64,000 nucleotides of DNA from Chryseolinea serpens (lineage in GTDB: Bacteria > Bacteroidota > Bacteroidia > Cytophagales > Cyclobacteriaceae): the NCBI RefSeq assembly GCF_900129725.1, contig NZ_FQWQ01000001.1:682001-746000 (forward strand), given 5' to 3'. The translations under genes were made by a program, and so were the position numbers. Positions within the stretch are counted from its first letter, which is position 1, and each line of letters begins with the position of its first letter. The notes beneath the pieces were generated by a model. That model saw only the letters and a program-made list of their open reading frames with translations, ran no database searches and had not been told where the DNA came from. Below, in pieces: positions 27,819 to 36,582 of the stretch.

Positions 27819-29177
27819 GTGCAAACCGCCACTGCTACCCTAACGGAAAAACCCCGCCTCACCCGCGCGCAAATCTGGAACATGAGCTTCGGATTTTTTG
27901 GCATCCAGTTCGGGTTTGCACTTCAAAACGGAAATGCGTCGCGTATCCTGGGGATCTTTGGTGCAGAGGTGGAACACTTGTCCTGGTTTTGGCTGGCCGC
28001 CCCGCTCACGGGCATGATCATTCAGCCCATCATCGGCCACTACAGCGATCACACCTGGACAAGGTTGGGAAGACGCCGGCCATACTTCCTGGTGGGCGCC
28101 CTGTTGGCCTCCTGTGCTTTGATCTTTATGCCAAACGCCAACTGGCTCGTGAGCCTGCTGCCACCCCTCTATGTGGGCGCCGGCATCCTCATGATCATGG
28201 ACGCTTCCTTTAACGTAGCTATGGAGCCGTTCCGCGCCTTGGTGGCCGACCTGTTGCCCTCGGATCAGCGGACGCTGGGCTTTTCCGTTCAGACCTGTCT
28301 CATTGGCTTAGGTGCCGTGATCGGCTCGTGGTTGCCCTACGTTTTTGCCGAGTTCTTTCACGTGACAAAAACCGCCAGCGCTCCGGGCGAAGTGCCCTTT
28401 AATCTTACGCTTTCATTTTATGTCGGCGCCGCCGTTTTTCTGATCGCCATTTTGTGGACCGTCATCACCACGAAGGAATATCCATCGGATGACCACACTA
28501 AATACTACGAAAACAAGACCGGTCACAAGGGACTCAGCCAGATCATCAGCGACTTTGCAGACATGCCAAAGACCATGAGGCAGCTTGGCCTGGTCCAGTT
28601 CTTTTCGTGGTCGGCGCTGTTTTCCATGTGGGTCTTCACCACGTCGGCCGTCTCTACGCACGTCTACGGGTTGGCGGGTGGCGACAATACCTCGCCTGCG
28701 TCACAAGATGCGGGCAATTGGGTGAGCGGACTTTTTGGGATCTACAATGGGGTGTCGGCGCTGTATGCGTTGGTGCTGCCGTATGTTGCTTTTAAACTTG
28801 GCCGTAAAACCGCTTATGCGCTATCGCTGTGTGCCGGCGGGATTGGACTCATCTCGATCTATTTCGTGTCCGACCCCGTGATGCTGATCTTTCCTATGAT
28901 CGGCGTGGGCATTGCGTGGGCTAGCATCCTGGCGATGCCCTATGCCATCCTGGCCGGGGCGCTGCCTTCGCATAAAATGGGCATCTATATGGGCGTGTTC
29001 AATTTCTTCATCACCTGTCCTCAGATCGTCACCAGCCTGGCGGGCGGTCCGCTGGTAAAATACGTCTATCATTCACAGGCCATCTACAGCATTGTGATGG
29101 CGGGGGTATTCCTGTTTATTGCCGCCTTTTGCGTCCGGTTCGTGGACGACAGGGATGATGTGATCCAGTCGGCCTGA
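27819..29177 (+). CDS. SLC45-like MFS sugar/proton symporter
   Basis: The start is taken as GTG at 27819 because the first internal ATG would remove part of helix 1; this gives 452 residues with about 12 transmembrane segments. PLTGMIIQPIIGHYSDHTWTRLGRRRPYFL is split by the conserved MFS loop, and the RLGRRRPYF motif with the following IGLGAVIGSWLPYVF is characteristic of the sucrose/maltose transporter branch (SLC45/GPH-like). It probably brings maltose or another disaccharide across the inner membrane. The GH31 gene precedes it directly, and the LacI-family regulator lies upstream. Substrate is inferred from the surrounding glucosidase and phosphorylase genes. Confidence 0.85.
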   Translation: MQTATATLTEKPRLTRAQIWNMSFGFFGIQFGFALQNGNASRILGIFGAEVEHLSWFWLAAPLTGMIIQPIIGHYSDHTWTRLGRRRPYFLVGALLASCALIFMPNANWLVSLLPPLYVGAGILMIMDASFNVAMEPFRALVADLLPSDQRTLGFSVQTCLIGLGAVIGSWLPYVFAEFFHVTKTASAPGEVPFNLTLSFYVGAAVFLIAILWTVITTKEYPSDDHTKYYENKTGHKGLSQIISDFADMPKTMRQLGLVQFFSWSALFSMWVFTTSAVSTHVYGLAGGDNTSPASQDAGNWVSGLFGIYNGVSALYALVLPYVAFKLGRKTAYALSLCAGGIGLISIYFVSDPVMLIFPMIGVGIAWASILAMPYAILAGALPSHKMGIYMGVFNFFITCPQIVTSLAGGPLVKYVYHSQAIYSIVMAGVFLFIAAFCVRFVDDRDDVIQSA

Positions 29178-29324
29178 AATCCTTAAAATGGGGATGAGTT
29201 GGACACATGTAACTTTTTCTAACAGAAGCACCTACCTAAACCCGGTTTGACGGTCCATCGTCATTTACTTTTCGCCGTATACTGTTTAACTTTCGACACT
29301 CAAATACAACACACGATCACCCCC

Positions 29325-30461
29325 ATGAAACCAGGACGCCTACTCATCCTCTTTTCCATTATCCTTCTAGCATGCAGTTCCGGTAAACAGGCCTATGAGC
29401 GTGGCGACTACTACGGCGCGGTCATGAAGGCCGTGCAGCGCTTGCGGCAAAACCCCGATCATTCGAAGTCACTGGAAACGCTGAAGAATGCCTATCCCCT
29501 CGCGGTGGAATATTTCGAGACCGAAGCCAACAACCAGATTGCTTCCAACTCGGCCTTCAAGTGGAAAAATGCCATTCAGTCTTACGACCAGGTCAACAAT
29601 TTGTACGAGGCTGTGCGGCAATGTCCGGGTTGTAAGAAGGCGGTGCCCAATCCCAAAAACCACTATGCCGAGATCGGCCCGCTAAAAGAAAAGGCCGCGG
29701 ATGAAAGCTACAATGCCGGCATCGAAGCCCTGATGAAAGGCGAACGCAACGAAGCCAAAAAAGCCTACTTCAATTTTTCGGATGCACAAGCATTTGTGCC
29801 CGGCTACAAAGACGTGGTCGAATACCTGGACAAGGCCATGTTTGAAGCCACGCTGAAGGTGATCATCGAACAAATTCCCGTGCCGGCGCGCTATAACCTG
29901 AGCGGCGGTTTCTTCCAGGACAAAGTGGAAGAATTTCTGCACAACAATTACACCCAACAAAGCTTCATAAAATTCTATACCCCCGAAGAAGCGAAAGTTG
30001 CCCAGCTTCCTTATGCCGACCAGATCATCCGCATCCAGTTCGATGACTTTTCAGTAGGCAATACGTTGATGAAGGAAAAAGAAGAGACCGTGAGCCGCGA
30101 CAGCGTGAAGGTGGGCGAGACCAAAGTGAACGGCAAAATGGTTCCCGTCTACAACACCGTGAAAGCAAAGCTCACCACCTATCGCAAAGAGCTTAGCTCC
30201 AACGGCTTGCTGAGCATGATCGTGGTCGACGCCAAAACCAACGGTGTGCTCACACACCGCAAGTTCCCCGGCGAATATGTGTGGGTGAGCCAGTGGGCAC
30301 GCTTCAACGGCGACGAACGCGCCCTGAGTGACGAACAACTGCGCATCTGCCGGCAGAAGGAACTCCAACCTCCGGGCCCGCAAGACCTGTTCCTGGAGTT
30401 CACCAAACCGATCTACAATCAACTGATCCCGTCTGTGAGGAACTTTTACCAAAGCTATTGA
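29325..30461 (+). CDS. Lipoprotein of unknown function with TPR-like N-terminus
   Basis: The ATG at 29325 gives 378 residues beginning MKPGRLLILFSIILLAC, with lipobox LLAC; an earlier in-frame GTG-like start adds a non-signal leader. The first half (AYERGDYYGAVMKAVQRLRQNPDHSKSLETL split over helices; YNAGIEALMKGERNEAKKAYFNF) looks like tetratricopeptide-type helical pairs. The second half is a beta-rich domain with DQIIRIQFDDFSVGNTLMKEKE. A CPGC motif (residues near 104-107) is present. I do not recognise a characterised family. It is a single-gene unit ended by the terminator at 30491. A weak promoter, TTTG at 29246 and TACTTTTC at 29266, lies upstream. Confidence 0.85.
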   Translation: MKPGRLLILFSIILLACSSGKQAYERGDYYGAVMKAVQRLRQNPDHSKSLETLKNAYPLAVEYFETEANNQIASNSAFKWKNAIQSYDQVNNLYEAVRQCPGCKKAVPNPKNHYAEIGPLKEKAADESYNAGIEALMKGERNEAKKAYFNFSDAQAFVPGYKDVVEYLDKAMFEATLKVIIEQIPVPARYNLSGGFFQDKVEEFLHNNYTQQSFIKFYTPEEAKVAQLPYADQIIRIQFDDFSVGNTLMKEKEETVSRDSVKVGETKVNGKMVPVYNTVKAKLTTYRKELSSNGLLSMIVVDAKTNGVLTHRKFPGEYVWVSQWARFNGDERALSDEQLRICRQKELQPPGPQDLFLEFTKPIYNQLIPSVRNFYQSY

Positions 30462-30490
30462 TCGCAGCGGAGACGAAATATGAATGTGTT

Positions 30491-30521
30491 AGCCCGGCCG
30501 TTACGACCGGGCTTCTTTTTT
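30491..30521 (+). terminator. Terminator after lipoprotein gene
   Basis: AGCCCGG (30491-30497) pairs with CCGGGCT (30507-30513) and is followed by TCTTTTTT. Confidence 0.8.
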
Positions 30522-30725
30522 GACTACGCCTTTCGGCGGATAAGGAAATGCGGCTTGGGGCGGATGTTTGAACGCGGGATTACCCCCTTTGGCAACCCCG
30601 TTTGGGTTATGCGTGAACGGGCAGCGGTCTTTTAATCGAGGGAAATGTAGCCTGCCCGACACTTCGGGAGAACCGGGTAAACTATTTTATTCGTATCTAG
30701 GTTAAGTAAACAAATCCTATAAAAT

Positions 30726-31373
30726 ATGCGATCCATTTTCATTTCACTGGCCTTTGTAGCCTTGTTCGCAGGGGTTTCTTGTGGTCAAAAAAACAAAAAC
30801 GCTAAGAAGACAATGACAAATCCTATCCAAACAGAGGGCCTGGAGCTTGCCACTTTCGGCACAGGCTGTTTCTGGTGTACCGAAGCTATTTTCCAAAACG
30901 TAGAAGGTGTCGAAAAAGTTGAATCCGGTTATTCGGGGGGCAAGGTGAAGAACCCGACCTATAAAGAAGTGTGCAGCGGCCTGACCGGTCACGCCGAAGT
31001 GATCCAACTTACCTACGACCCGAAAAAGGTGAGCTACGACGAGTTGCTGGAAGTCTTTTGGAAGACACACGACCCGACCACCCTAAACCGTCAGGGCAAC
31101 GACGAGGGACCCCAGTATCGCTCGGTGATCTTCTATCACAACGATGAACAAAAGCGATTGGCAGAATCTTATAAGGCAAAACTTATCCAGGAGCAAATAT
31201 ACGATCGGCCTATCGTCACAGAGATCACGCCTTTCAGTGTGTTCTACAAAGCCGAAGACTATCACCAGAACTACTACAACCTGAATGGTAACGCTCCCTA
31301 CTGCTCGTATGTTATCACACCCAAGGTTGAAAAGTTTAAGAAGGTGTTTAAAGACAAATTGAAAAAAGAATAA
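30726..31373 (+). CDS. msrA: Peptide methionine (S)-S-oxide reductase, lipoprotein form
   Basis: This 215-residue protein has a lipoprotein signal ending AGVSC and then the MsrA domain. The catalytic Cys48 is in [12 protein letters not shown], followed by [48 protein letters not shown], the YRSVIFYH strand, and AEDYHQNYY. MsrA reduces the S epimer of methionine sulfoxide in proteins. The signal peptide means this copy repairs periplasmic or surface proteins, which would need an extracytoplasmic thiol donor not seen in the window. It stands alone between two terminators. Confidence 0.95.
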   Translation: MRSIFISLAFVALFAGVSCGQKNKNAKKTMTNPIQTEGLELATFGTGCFWCTEAIFQNVEGVEKVESGYSGGKVKNPTYKEVCSGLTGHAEVIQLTYDPKKVSYDELLEVFWKTHDPTTLNRQGNDEGPQYRSVIFYHNDEQKRLAESYKAKLIQEQIYDRPIVTEITPFSVFYKAEDYHQNYYNLNGNAPYCSYVITPKVEKFKKVFKDKLKKE

Positions 31374-31464
31374 ATTTTTTTCCGATCCGTGAAACCTACA
31401 GCCATGAGTAGCGTTAGTATTCTTGAGTAGAGTAATTCTTCTCATAGGTTTAGGTTTAGGTAAC

Positions 31465-31493
31465 AAAAAAGCCCAGAGACGCTGGGCTTTTTT
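31465..31493. terminator. Bidirectional terminator
   Basis: Six A residues, GCCCAG (31471-31476), loop AGACG, CTGGGC (31482-31487) and six T residues form a symmetric stem that can terminate msrA on the plus strand and the anti-sigma gene on the minus strand. Confidence 0.85.
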
Positions 31494-31570
31494 GCATTTA
31501 TACCGTTGTGTAAATTCCTTCTTAAATTTTCCTTAAAGCGAAAGTTTAGTCAACCACAGAATATTTCCTT

Positions 31571-32107
31571 CTATACGGATTCTTCCTTCTTTTCTTTCTT
31601 ATCCTTATACGATTCGTCTTCTTTCTTTTCCAGCGCGTGCAACTGCTGGTTCAAGAGATCGATGCGGATGAGGAGATTGAGCACGAGCGCGTCTTTCACC
31701 TTCTGGCTGGGGTGGGCTTTCATCTCTTCCTTCAACACACTATACATCGCCTCGAGCTGTTGAAAATCTTGTGTGAACCCGTTCAGCCCTTCATTCTTTT
31801 GAAACTCGTCGATGAGCTGTACTTTTTCAGAGATCAGGTTGAAGTAGAAACGCTCGACATCCCTGAATTCGTTGGCCGCCACTTCGGAGACCGCGGGCTT
31901 AGCGGTTGTTTTCTGGTATAACAGGTAGCCCGACAGCGCCATGAACACCACGGCCGCGGCGCGCCAGAGCATGAGCGAGTTCCAAACTGTCGTTCGTGGA
32001 CCTTGCTGCGTGGCGGCATGGATGTTTTTCCACACCCGTTCAGACGGCTCCTTGTCGTCGAAGGCAGCGCGGTTCCGGTGTACAAAATCTTCCAATTGAT
32101 CTTTCAT
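31571..32107 (-). CDS. Probable membrane anti-sigma factor
   Basis: The ATG at 32107 gives 178 residues starting MKDQLEDFVHRNRAAFDD; an earlier in-frame start is 12 codons longer and less likely. The N-terminal helical segment (DKEPSERVWKNIHA) resembles the sigma-binding part of Bacteroidota anti-sigma proteins. One transmembrane helix follows (WRAAAVVFMALSGYLLY, about residues 47-63). The rest is a helical domain with a very charged tail, KKEDESYKDKKEKKEESV. It lies 45 bases after an ECF sigma gene. The partnership is inferred from position and topology; there is no zinc-binding HxxxCxxC motif. Confidence 0.75.
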   Translation of the reverse strand: MKDQLEDFVHRNRAAFDDKEPSERVWKNIHAATQQGPRTTVWNSLMLWRAAAVVFMALSGYLLYQKTTAKPAVSEVAANEFRDVERFYFNLISEKVQLIDEFQKNEGLNGFTQDFQQLEAMYSVLKEEMKAHPSQKVKDALVLNLLIRIDLLNQQLHALEKKEDESYKDKKEKKEESV

Positions 32108-32152
32108 ATGCGTGCTCGTTTTCGTTCTCGTGTCCGTCCCCAATGTCGGGGG

Positions 32153-32704
32153 TTATCTCAGGTGAACCTGGGTTAATAATTGTCTTAACTTACTTTTCGC
32201 GCGGTTGAGCTGCGACTTTGAAGTCGACTCCGTGATGCCCATGATCTCGGCGATCTCCTGGTGGTCGTAGCCTTCCAACAAATATAGCGAGAGCACGGAT
32301 CGGTAGCCATCGGGCAGTTGCTCAATGCTCCGTTTCACCCGGTCAACCGTGAGTTCGTTCCCATAGTCGGCGGGTGACTCCTCCTCGGCGACATCCCACT
32401 GTTCGTCGTCGGGGATGGCCTCGTGCTTCTTCTTGTGCAGCGCGTTGATGGCCTTGTTCACCACGATGCGTTTCAGCCAGGCGCCAAACGTGGCGTCGCC
32501 GCGATAGCTGTCGAGGTTGCGGAAGGCATTGATGAAAGCCTCCTGGAGCACGTCCTCGGCCTCCTCCTCGCTTCGTGTGATGCGGTAGCCAACATTGTAC
32601 ATGGCCTTGGCATACAGCTTATAAAGGCTATGCTGCGCCACGCTGTCGCCCGCCTTGCAACGCTCGATCAGGTCGTGGTGAATGTTTACTCCCGGTTGGT
32701 CCAA
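32153..32704 (-). CDS. ECF-type RNA polymerase sigma factor
   Basis: The 183-residue protein has sigma region 2 (LYKLYAKAMYNVGYRITRSEEEAEDVLQEAFINAF, residues about 27-61 in pieces, with the core-binding EDVLQEAF and the GAWLKRIVVNKAINAL segment). Sigma region 4 has DGYRSVLSLYLLEGYDHQEIAEIMG, then STSKSQLNRAKSKLR. No ATG lies upstream before the in-frame stop, so the start must be the TTG at 32704 or another rare codon. It is followed by its likely membrane anti-sigma factor. A small hairpin (32715-32737) lies just upstream. The target regulon cannot be read from the window. Confidence 0.92.
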   Translation of the reverse strand: MDQPGVNIHHDLIERCKAGDSVAQHSLYKLYAKAMYNVGYRITRSEEEAEDVLQEAFINAFRNLDSYRGDATFGAWLKRIVVNKAINALHKKKHEAIPDDEQWDVAEEESPADYGNELTVDRVKRSIEQLPDGYRSVLSLYLLEGYDHQEIAEIMGITESTSKSQLNRAKSKLRQLLTQVHLR

Positions 32705-32714
32705 AACAAAAGAC

Positions 32715-32737
32715 GGTCTTTTAGTTTTCTAAAGACC
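32715..32737 (-). terminator. Weak terminator-like hairpin after cca
   Basis: On the minus strand GGTCTTT pairs with AAAGACC and is followed by GTCTTTTGTTTTG. It lies between cca and the sigma gene. The short stem and interrupted T run make it weak. Confidence 0.35.
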
Positions 32738-32781
32738 AAGGTAAAGAGAAATGGTTGCATGGAAGGCCAGAAAACGGGTGG

Positions 32782-34215
32782 TTATTCCGGATTGGGTAAG
32801 GGATCTGCGTTTCTCACCAGCCCCTTTTCGGCGGCGATCCGGTGCAGCAGGGTCAGGGCTTCCTCCTTGTCGTTGCGGATGTCGCCCTCCAGGATGGCCT
32901 CCTTGATCTGCTCCTTGATGTCGCCGATGATGCGGCCGGGGGGCAGGTTATACATGGCCATGATCATGTCGCCGGTCACAGGAGGTTGGAAATTGCGGAT
33001 GTTGTCTTTCTGCTCCACCTCGGCGATCTTCTGCTCCACGAGGTCGAAGTTCTTCAGGAACCTCCCCACCTTTTCCATGTTCTTGGAGGTGATGTCGGCC
33101 CGGCACAGGGTCATCAGCGCGTCGATGTCGTTACCCGCGTCGAAGAGCAGACGTCGGATGGCGCTGTCGGTCACCTCCTTGGCCAGCGGGATGGGCCGCA
33201 GGTGGAGACGCACGAGGTTCTGGACAAACAGCATGTGCTCGTTCATGGGCAGCTTGAGGCGTTTGAAGATGCCCGGGGTCATGCGGGCGCCGCGGTCTTC
33301 GTGCCCGTGAAAGGTCCAGCCGTGGTCCTTGTCATAGCGTTTGGTGGCCGGCTTGGCGATGTCGTGCAGGATGGCCGCCCAACGCAGCCAGAGGTCGTTG
33401 GATTCTTTGGCGACGTTGTCCAGCACCTGTAGGGTGTGAAAGAAATTGTCTTTGTGGGCGCGGTTTCCCACGTACTCCACGCCGTGAAGCGCTACGAGTT
33501 CGGGGAAGAACTGGTTGAGCAATCCACTGTGAAAGAGCAGCTTGAAGCCATATGAGGGTATCGGGCTCAGAATGATCTTGTTAAGTTCGTCCGTGATGCG
33601 CTCCTGCGACACGATCTTGAGGCGGGCCGCCTGGGTGGTGAGGGCCTGGAAGGTGTCGGCCTCGATGTCATAGTTCAATTGGGAGGCAAAGCGGATGGCG
33701 CGCATCATGCGGAGCGGGTCGTCGGAGAAGGTGATCTCCGGGTCGAGCGGGGTGCGGATGCTTTTTTTGCGCATATCTTCCTGGCCGCCGAAGGGGTCGA
33801 TGAGCTCGCCAAAATTGCGCTGGTTCAGGCTCACGGCCAGGGCGTTCATGGTGAAGTCGCGGCGCTTCTGATCGTCGTCGAGAGTGCCGTCTTCCACGAT
33901 GGGTTTGCGGGATTCGGCGCGGTAGGATTCCTTGCGGGCACCTACAAACTCCAGGTCCATGTTGTCGAACCGGATCTGGGCGGTGCCAAAGTTTTTATAG
34001 ATGGCCACGTGCACATCCGGGCCAAGCGCCTTGGCTACTTCCTGGGCCAGGGCGATGCCGCTGCCGATGCAGACGAAGTCGATGTCCTTGCTGGGTCGCT
34101 TCAGGATTAGGTCGCGGACATAGCCCCCCACCACGTAAGTATCCAGACCTAACCGGTCGGCTACAGCGCCGATGCGGCGGAAGACGGGGTGATCAAGGGA
34201 GGTGGCCAGGTTCAT
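32782..34215 (-). CDS. cca: CCA tRNA nucleotidyltransferase with HD domain
   Basis: The ATG at 34215 gives 477 residues starting MNLATSLDHPVFRR; longer in-frame starts add an arginine/serine-rich leader that does not fit the family. The class II polymerase head has YVVGGYVRDLILKRPSKDIDFV with the GGxVRD loop and the DID metal ligands, followed by RRDFTMNALA and the DPLRMMRAIRFA neck motif. A C-terminal HD phosphohydrolase-type domain contains WAAILHDIAKPATK. The enzyme adds or repairs the 3' CCA of tRNAs. It is upstream of the sigma/anti-sigma pair on the same strand with a 77-base gap. Confidence 0.93.
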   Translation of the reverse strand: MNLATSLDHPVFRRIGAVADRLGLDTYVVGGYVRDLILKRPSKDIDFVCIGSGIALAQEVAKALGPDVHVAIYKNFGTAQIRFDNMDLEFVGARKESYRAESRKPIVEDGTLDDDQKRRDFTMNALAVSLNQRNFGELIDPFGGQEDMRKKSIRTPLDPEITFSDDPLRMMRAIRFASQLNYDIEADTFQALTTQAARLKIVSQERITDELNKIILSPIPSYGFKLLFHSGLLNQFFPELVALHGVEYVGNRAHKDNFFHTLQVLDNVAKESNDLWLRWAAILHDIAKPATKRYDKDHGWTFHGHEDRGARMTPGIFKRLKLPMNEHMLFVQNLVRLHLRPIPLAKEVTDSAIRRLLFDAGNDIDALMTLCRADITSKNMEKVGRFLKNFDLVEQKIAEVEQKDNIRNFQPPVTGDMIMAMYNLPPGRIIGDIKEQIKEAILEGDIRNDKEEALTLLHRIAAEKGLVRNADPLPNPE

Positions 34216-34566
34216 TGTCGAAGAAATGTTTTGGTCAAAGTTAGGGAACGGTGGGTAATAGTCAGCGTGGTGGGACGATCGGTGCGGAATTCTTTTTAGC
34301 TGGTTGGTTGAAAGGTGTGGGAACGCGATACGGGTTCGATTCCTGTGCAGACTCATAATCTTATAGGGTTGATTTTGAGTGCTTTTTATATTCCAGCTCC
34401 GTCTCATTAATCATTTGGATTTAAATTGTTTGCGGAGTTCAAGCTCCGCCAGGGTTTCATACTTTACCGTTATTCCGGTGCGGGATTAAAGGCGGATCGC
34501 TGCATTTTGATCACCAGCGTCGACAAATTTCACACCCCTCCCTATATTTTTTTCTTTAAAAAAATT
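34216..34566. other. Non-coding upstream region between cca and arsR-like gene
   Basis: This divergent gap of about 350 bases holds the unassigned promoter of cca and the left edge of the ArsR-type promoter. A short hairpin (GCGGAG/CTCCGC, around 34433-34450) is visible. A 62-codon open frame on the plus strand runs into the operator and has no protein-like character. Confidence 0.4.
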
Positions 34567-34608
34567 GTGAAGCCGTTCGGCTTCACATATATTTGCAGCC
34601 GAACGGCT
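34567..34608 (+). promoter_or_regulatory. ArsR-type operator-promoter
   Basis: A perfect inverted repeat, GTGAAGCCG-TT-CGGCTTCAC (34567-34586), fills the spacer between TTG (34565-34567) and the -7 box TATATTTG (34588-34595, exact TAnnTTTG, 20-base spacer). A second repeat, AGCCG-AA-CGGCT (34597-34608, extending right as CGGCTTCA), covers the expected transcription start. Centres are 26 bases apart. The ArsR gene starts at 34624, so it very likely represses its own operon here. Confidence 0.75.
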
Positions 34609-34623
34609 TCATAATTACAATTC

Positions 34624-34944
34624 ATGAGACGCGATATTTTTCAAGCCATTGCAGACCCCACCCGGCGAGCCATCCTTGTCCTGGTCGCCGTGCAGGCCAT
34701 GACTCCCAATGCCATTGCGGAGCATTTTGACATCAAAAGGCAATCCATATCCAAACACTTGCGCATCCTATCCGAATGCGACCTCTTGGTTCCAAGGCAA
34801 GAAGGCAGGGAGATCTTCTACGAACTGAAAATCGATAAAATGAAAGAGATCGATACCTGGCTTGACCAGTTCCGGAAGATCATGGAAGAAAGTTTCAAAC
34901 GACTCGATGACGTATTGTACACCATTAAAAACAAGAAACCATGA
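34624..34944 (+). CDS. ArsR-family winged-helix repressor
   Basis: The 106-residue protein starts [18 protein letters not shown], the classic ArsR opening. The recognition helix region is [20 protein letters not shown], followed by the wing [15 protein letters not shown]. It has no metal-binding CxC motif, so it belongs to the non-metal ArsR group often found before SRPBCC/AHSA1 genes. Its stop overlaps the next start by four bases. The palindromic promoter directly upstream is its likely target. Confidence 0.93.
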   Translation: MRRDIFQAIADPTRRAILVLVAVQAMTPNAIAEHFDIKRQSISKHLRILSECDLLVPRQEGREIFYELKIDKMKEIDTWLDQFRKIMEESFKRLDDVLYTIKNKKP

Positions 34945-35438
34945 ACCTGCTATTTGATTTTACCTTCGACAAAGCCGCGAAAACGGTATTCATAACGAGA
35001 GAATTTGATGCTGACCTATCGCTGGTATGGGATGCTTTTACCAAAGCGGAAATCCTTGACCAATGGGTAGCACCGAAACCTTGGATATCAAAAACAAAAT
35101 TTATGGACTTCAAGGTGGGTGGGCGAAGATTTTATGCGATGGTAAGCCCCGAAGGACAAGAGCGTTGGGCCATTCAGAAATACATTTCCATTAGCCCAAA
35201 AACCAATTTCAAAATGTTCAATGCTTTTGCAGACAAAGATGAAAACCCTGAATTACCGGGTTCTGAATGGGATTACACGTTTAGCGAACAGAACGGAAAG
35301 ACAATCGTGCGTATTACTATTTATAATGAATCTCTTGCCCGTATGGAGAAGATGATTGAAATGGGCTTCACCGAAGGATATAAAATGTCAATGCTCAATT
35401 TGGAAAATCTGTTGGCAACTTTATCAAAGCAACGGTAA
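34941..35438 (+). CDS. SRPBCC/AHSA1-family protein
   Basis: This 165-residue protein contains the START-like fold: [31 protein letters not shown] at the start and the C-terminal helix [24 protein letters not shown]. Such proteins bind small hydrophobic ligands; the function of the single-domain bacterial ones is unknown. It is translationally coupled (ATGA overlap) to the ArsR gene, a widespread pairing that suggests the regulator and ligand-binding protein respond to the same compound. Its composition is more AT-rich than the window average. Confidence 0.9.
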   Translation: MNLLFDFTFDKAAKTVFITREFDADLSLVWDAFTKAEILDQWVAPKPWISKTKFMDFKVGGRRFYAMVSPEGQERWAIQKYISISPKTNFKMFNAFADKDENPELPGSEWDYTFSEQNGKTIVRITIYNESLARMEKMIEMGFTEGYKMSMLNLENLLATLSKQR

Positions 35439-35487
35439 TCATGTTCATTGGAATAAGAAATAAAAAACCACTTAAAAATTAAAAACT

Positions 35488-35919
35488 ATGGCACTTATCA
35501 ATCCTCACATTAACTTCAACGGAAATGCTGAAGAAGCATTTACCTTTTACAAATCAGTATTTGGTGGAGAGTTTGCAAAGGTCGTCCGTTTCAAAGACCT
35601 CGCAAGCTCTGAATTCAGGGTTGCGAAAAAAGAAGAAAATAAAATTATGCACATTGCTTTGCCTATCGGCAAAAGTAATATGTTGATGGCAAATGATGTT
35701 CCTGAAAGTATGGGAAAAACAAACGAAAATGAGAACAGAAGTAAAATTGTAATCAGTGCAGAAAGTAAAGAAGAAGCAGACAAATTATTTAATGGGCTTT
35801 CAGTAGGAGGACAAATAGAAGGGCCTATTGGTGATAGTCCGTGGGGCTCGTATTTTGGTTGTTTTAGAGACAAATACGGTATTGAATGGATTGTGGAATT
35901 TGACCAAAATTATAATTGA
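35488..35919 (+). CDS. VOC/PhnB-like glyoxalase-fold protein
   Basis: The 143-residue protein matches the PhnB/3-demethylubiquinone-like VOC group: NPHINFNGNAEEAFTFYKSVFGG at the start, IMHIALPIGKSNMLMANDVPE, and the end PIGDSPWGSYFGCFRDKYGIEWIVEF. Family members share a beta-alpha-beta-beta-beta fold; most have no known substrate. It lies 49 bases after the SRPBCC gene and probably ends the operon. The coding sequence is clearly AT-rich compared with neighbours such as cca. Confidence 0.9.
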   Translation: MALINPHINFNGNAEEAFTFYKSVFGGEFAKVVRFKDLASSEFRVAKKEENKIMHIALPIGKSNMLMANDVPESMGKTNENENRSKIVISAESKEEADKLFNGLSVGGQIEGPIGDSPWGSYFGCFRDKYGIEWIVEFDQNYN

Positions 35920-35924
35920 CAAAG

Positions 35925-35990
35925 GCATGGTGGCCATAGTAATGACTTGTGGCCGCTATCTTTGTTGGTGAAGAACACCAACAAAGGCGG
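35925..35990. repeat. Dispersed hairpin repeat, copy 3
   Basis: GCATGG...CATAGTAATGACTTGTGG leads into the hairpin CTTTGTTGGTG (35960-35970), loop AAGAA, CACCAACAAAG (35976-35986). The element matches the second hairpin of each 0.32-kb repeat unit at 39.8-40.4 kb, but one stem pair is changed from C-G to T-A on both sides. Confidence 0.75.
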
Positions 35991-36039
35991 GGTATCGGCG
36001 TGGCTTTGCCGGGGAGAAATCTCAAGGGTTGTTTTACTA

Positions 36040-36540
36040 CTAATTCTTAAAATGATAGTGATAAATATCTATCAGGTCGCTCTCATCAAGTTTATTGGAT
36101 TGAATCTTCATCAATCTTTTGTCCATTGTGAAATAGAACTCTGGTCGAGTTTCATTCCCCGTTAAAACAATTTTGACATCCTTGTCCAGGGTGTCTTTAT
36201 AAAATGCGATCTCATTTGCCAGATATCCTTTTAGTCCGGTCAGGTGACTTTGATCTTCTAAATCCCAATTGTCATAAATTACTTTATAAGTTTCCTCATT
36301 CACTCTTATCCAAACTCCCCAGCAGTATTTTTTTTTATGGTCCACGGTTGTCACGAAAGGCAAAAGGCCTCTTAAATAGTAAGCGCTGCCATCAATAATG
36401 CAAATTTCATCATTCGTTTTAACGCGATGCGATCTTTCGTCTTCGGAAATATCAAAATACTTTTTAGGATATTTGAAAACAACCTCAACTGCATCCCAGT
36501 CGTGGTATTGTCCACATTTATGACATTTAACTTTCTTCAT
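36040..36540 (-). CDS. DUF2199 family protein
   Basis: The ATG at 36540 gives 166 residues, beginning MKKVKCHKCGQYHDWDAVEV. The CxxCGxxHD knuckle, the KYFDISEDERSHRVKTNDEICIIDG block, YYLRGLLPF and CWGVWIRVNEETY match the DUF2199 family, whose function is unknown; a metal-binding site at the CxxC is likely. The gene is AT-rich and lies beside a frameshifted AT-rich gene, so both may have arrived together. Confidence 0.8.
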   Translation of the reverse strand: MKKVKCHKCGQYHDWDAVEVVFKYPKKYFDISEDERSHRVKTNDEICIIDGSAYYLRGLLPFVTTVDHKKKYCWGVWIRVNEETYKVIYDNWDLEDQSHLTGLKGYLANEIAFYKDTLDKDVKIVLTGNETRPEFYFTMDKRLMKIQSNKLDESDLIDIYHYHFKN

Positions 36541-36582
36541 AAGCAACTATAGACAAACCGCAGTTATTGCGCGTTTTTTCTT

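Noticed and set aside
34426..34614. A 62-codon plus-strand frame upstream of the ArsR gene
   Set aside because: It runs through the palindromic operator and the -7 promoter element and has no protein-like features.
35947..36165. A 72-codon plus-strand frame
   Set aside because: It starts inside the hairpin repeat and overlaps the 3' end of the DUF2199 gene on the other strand.
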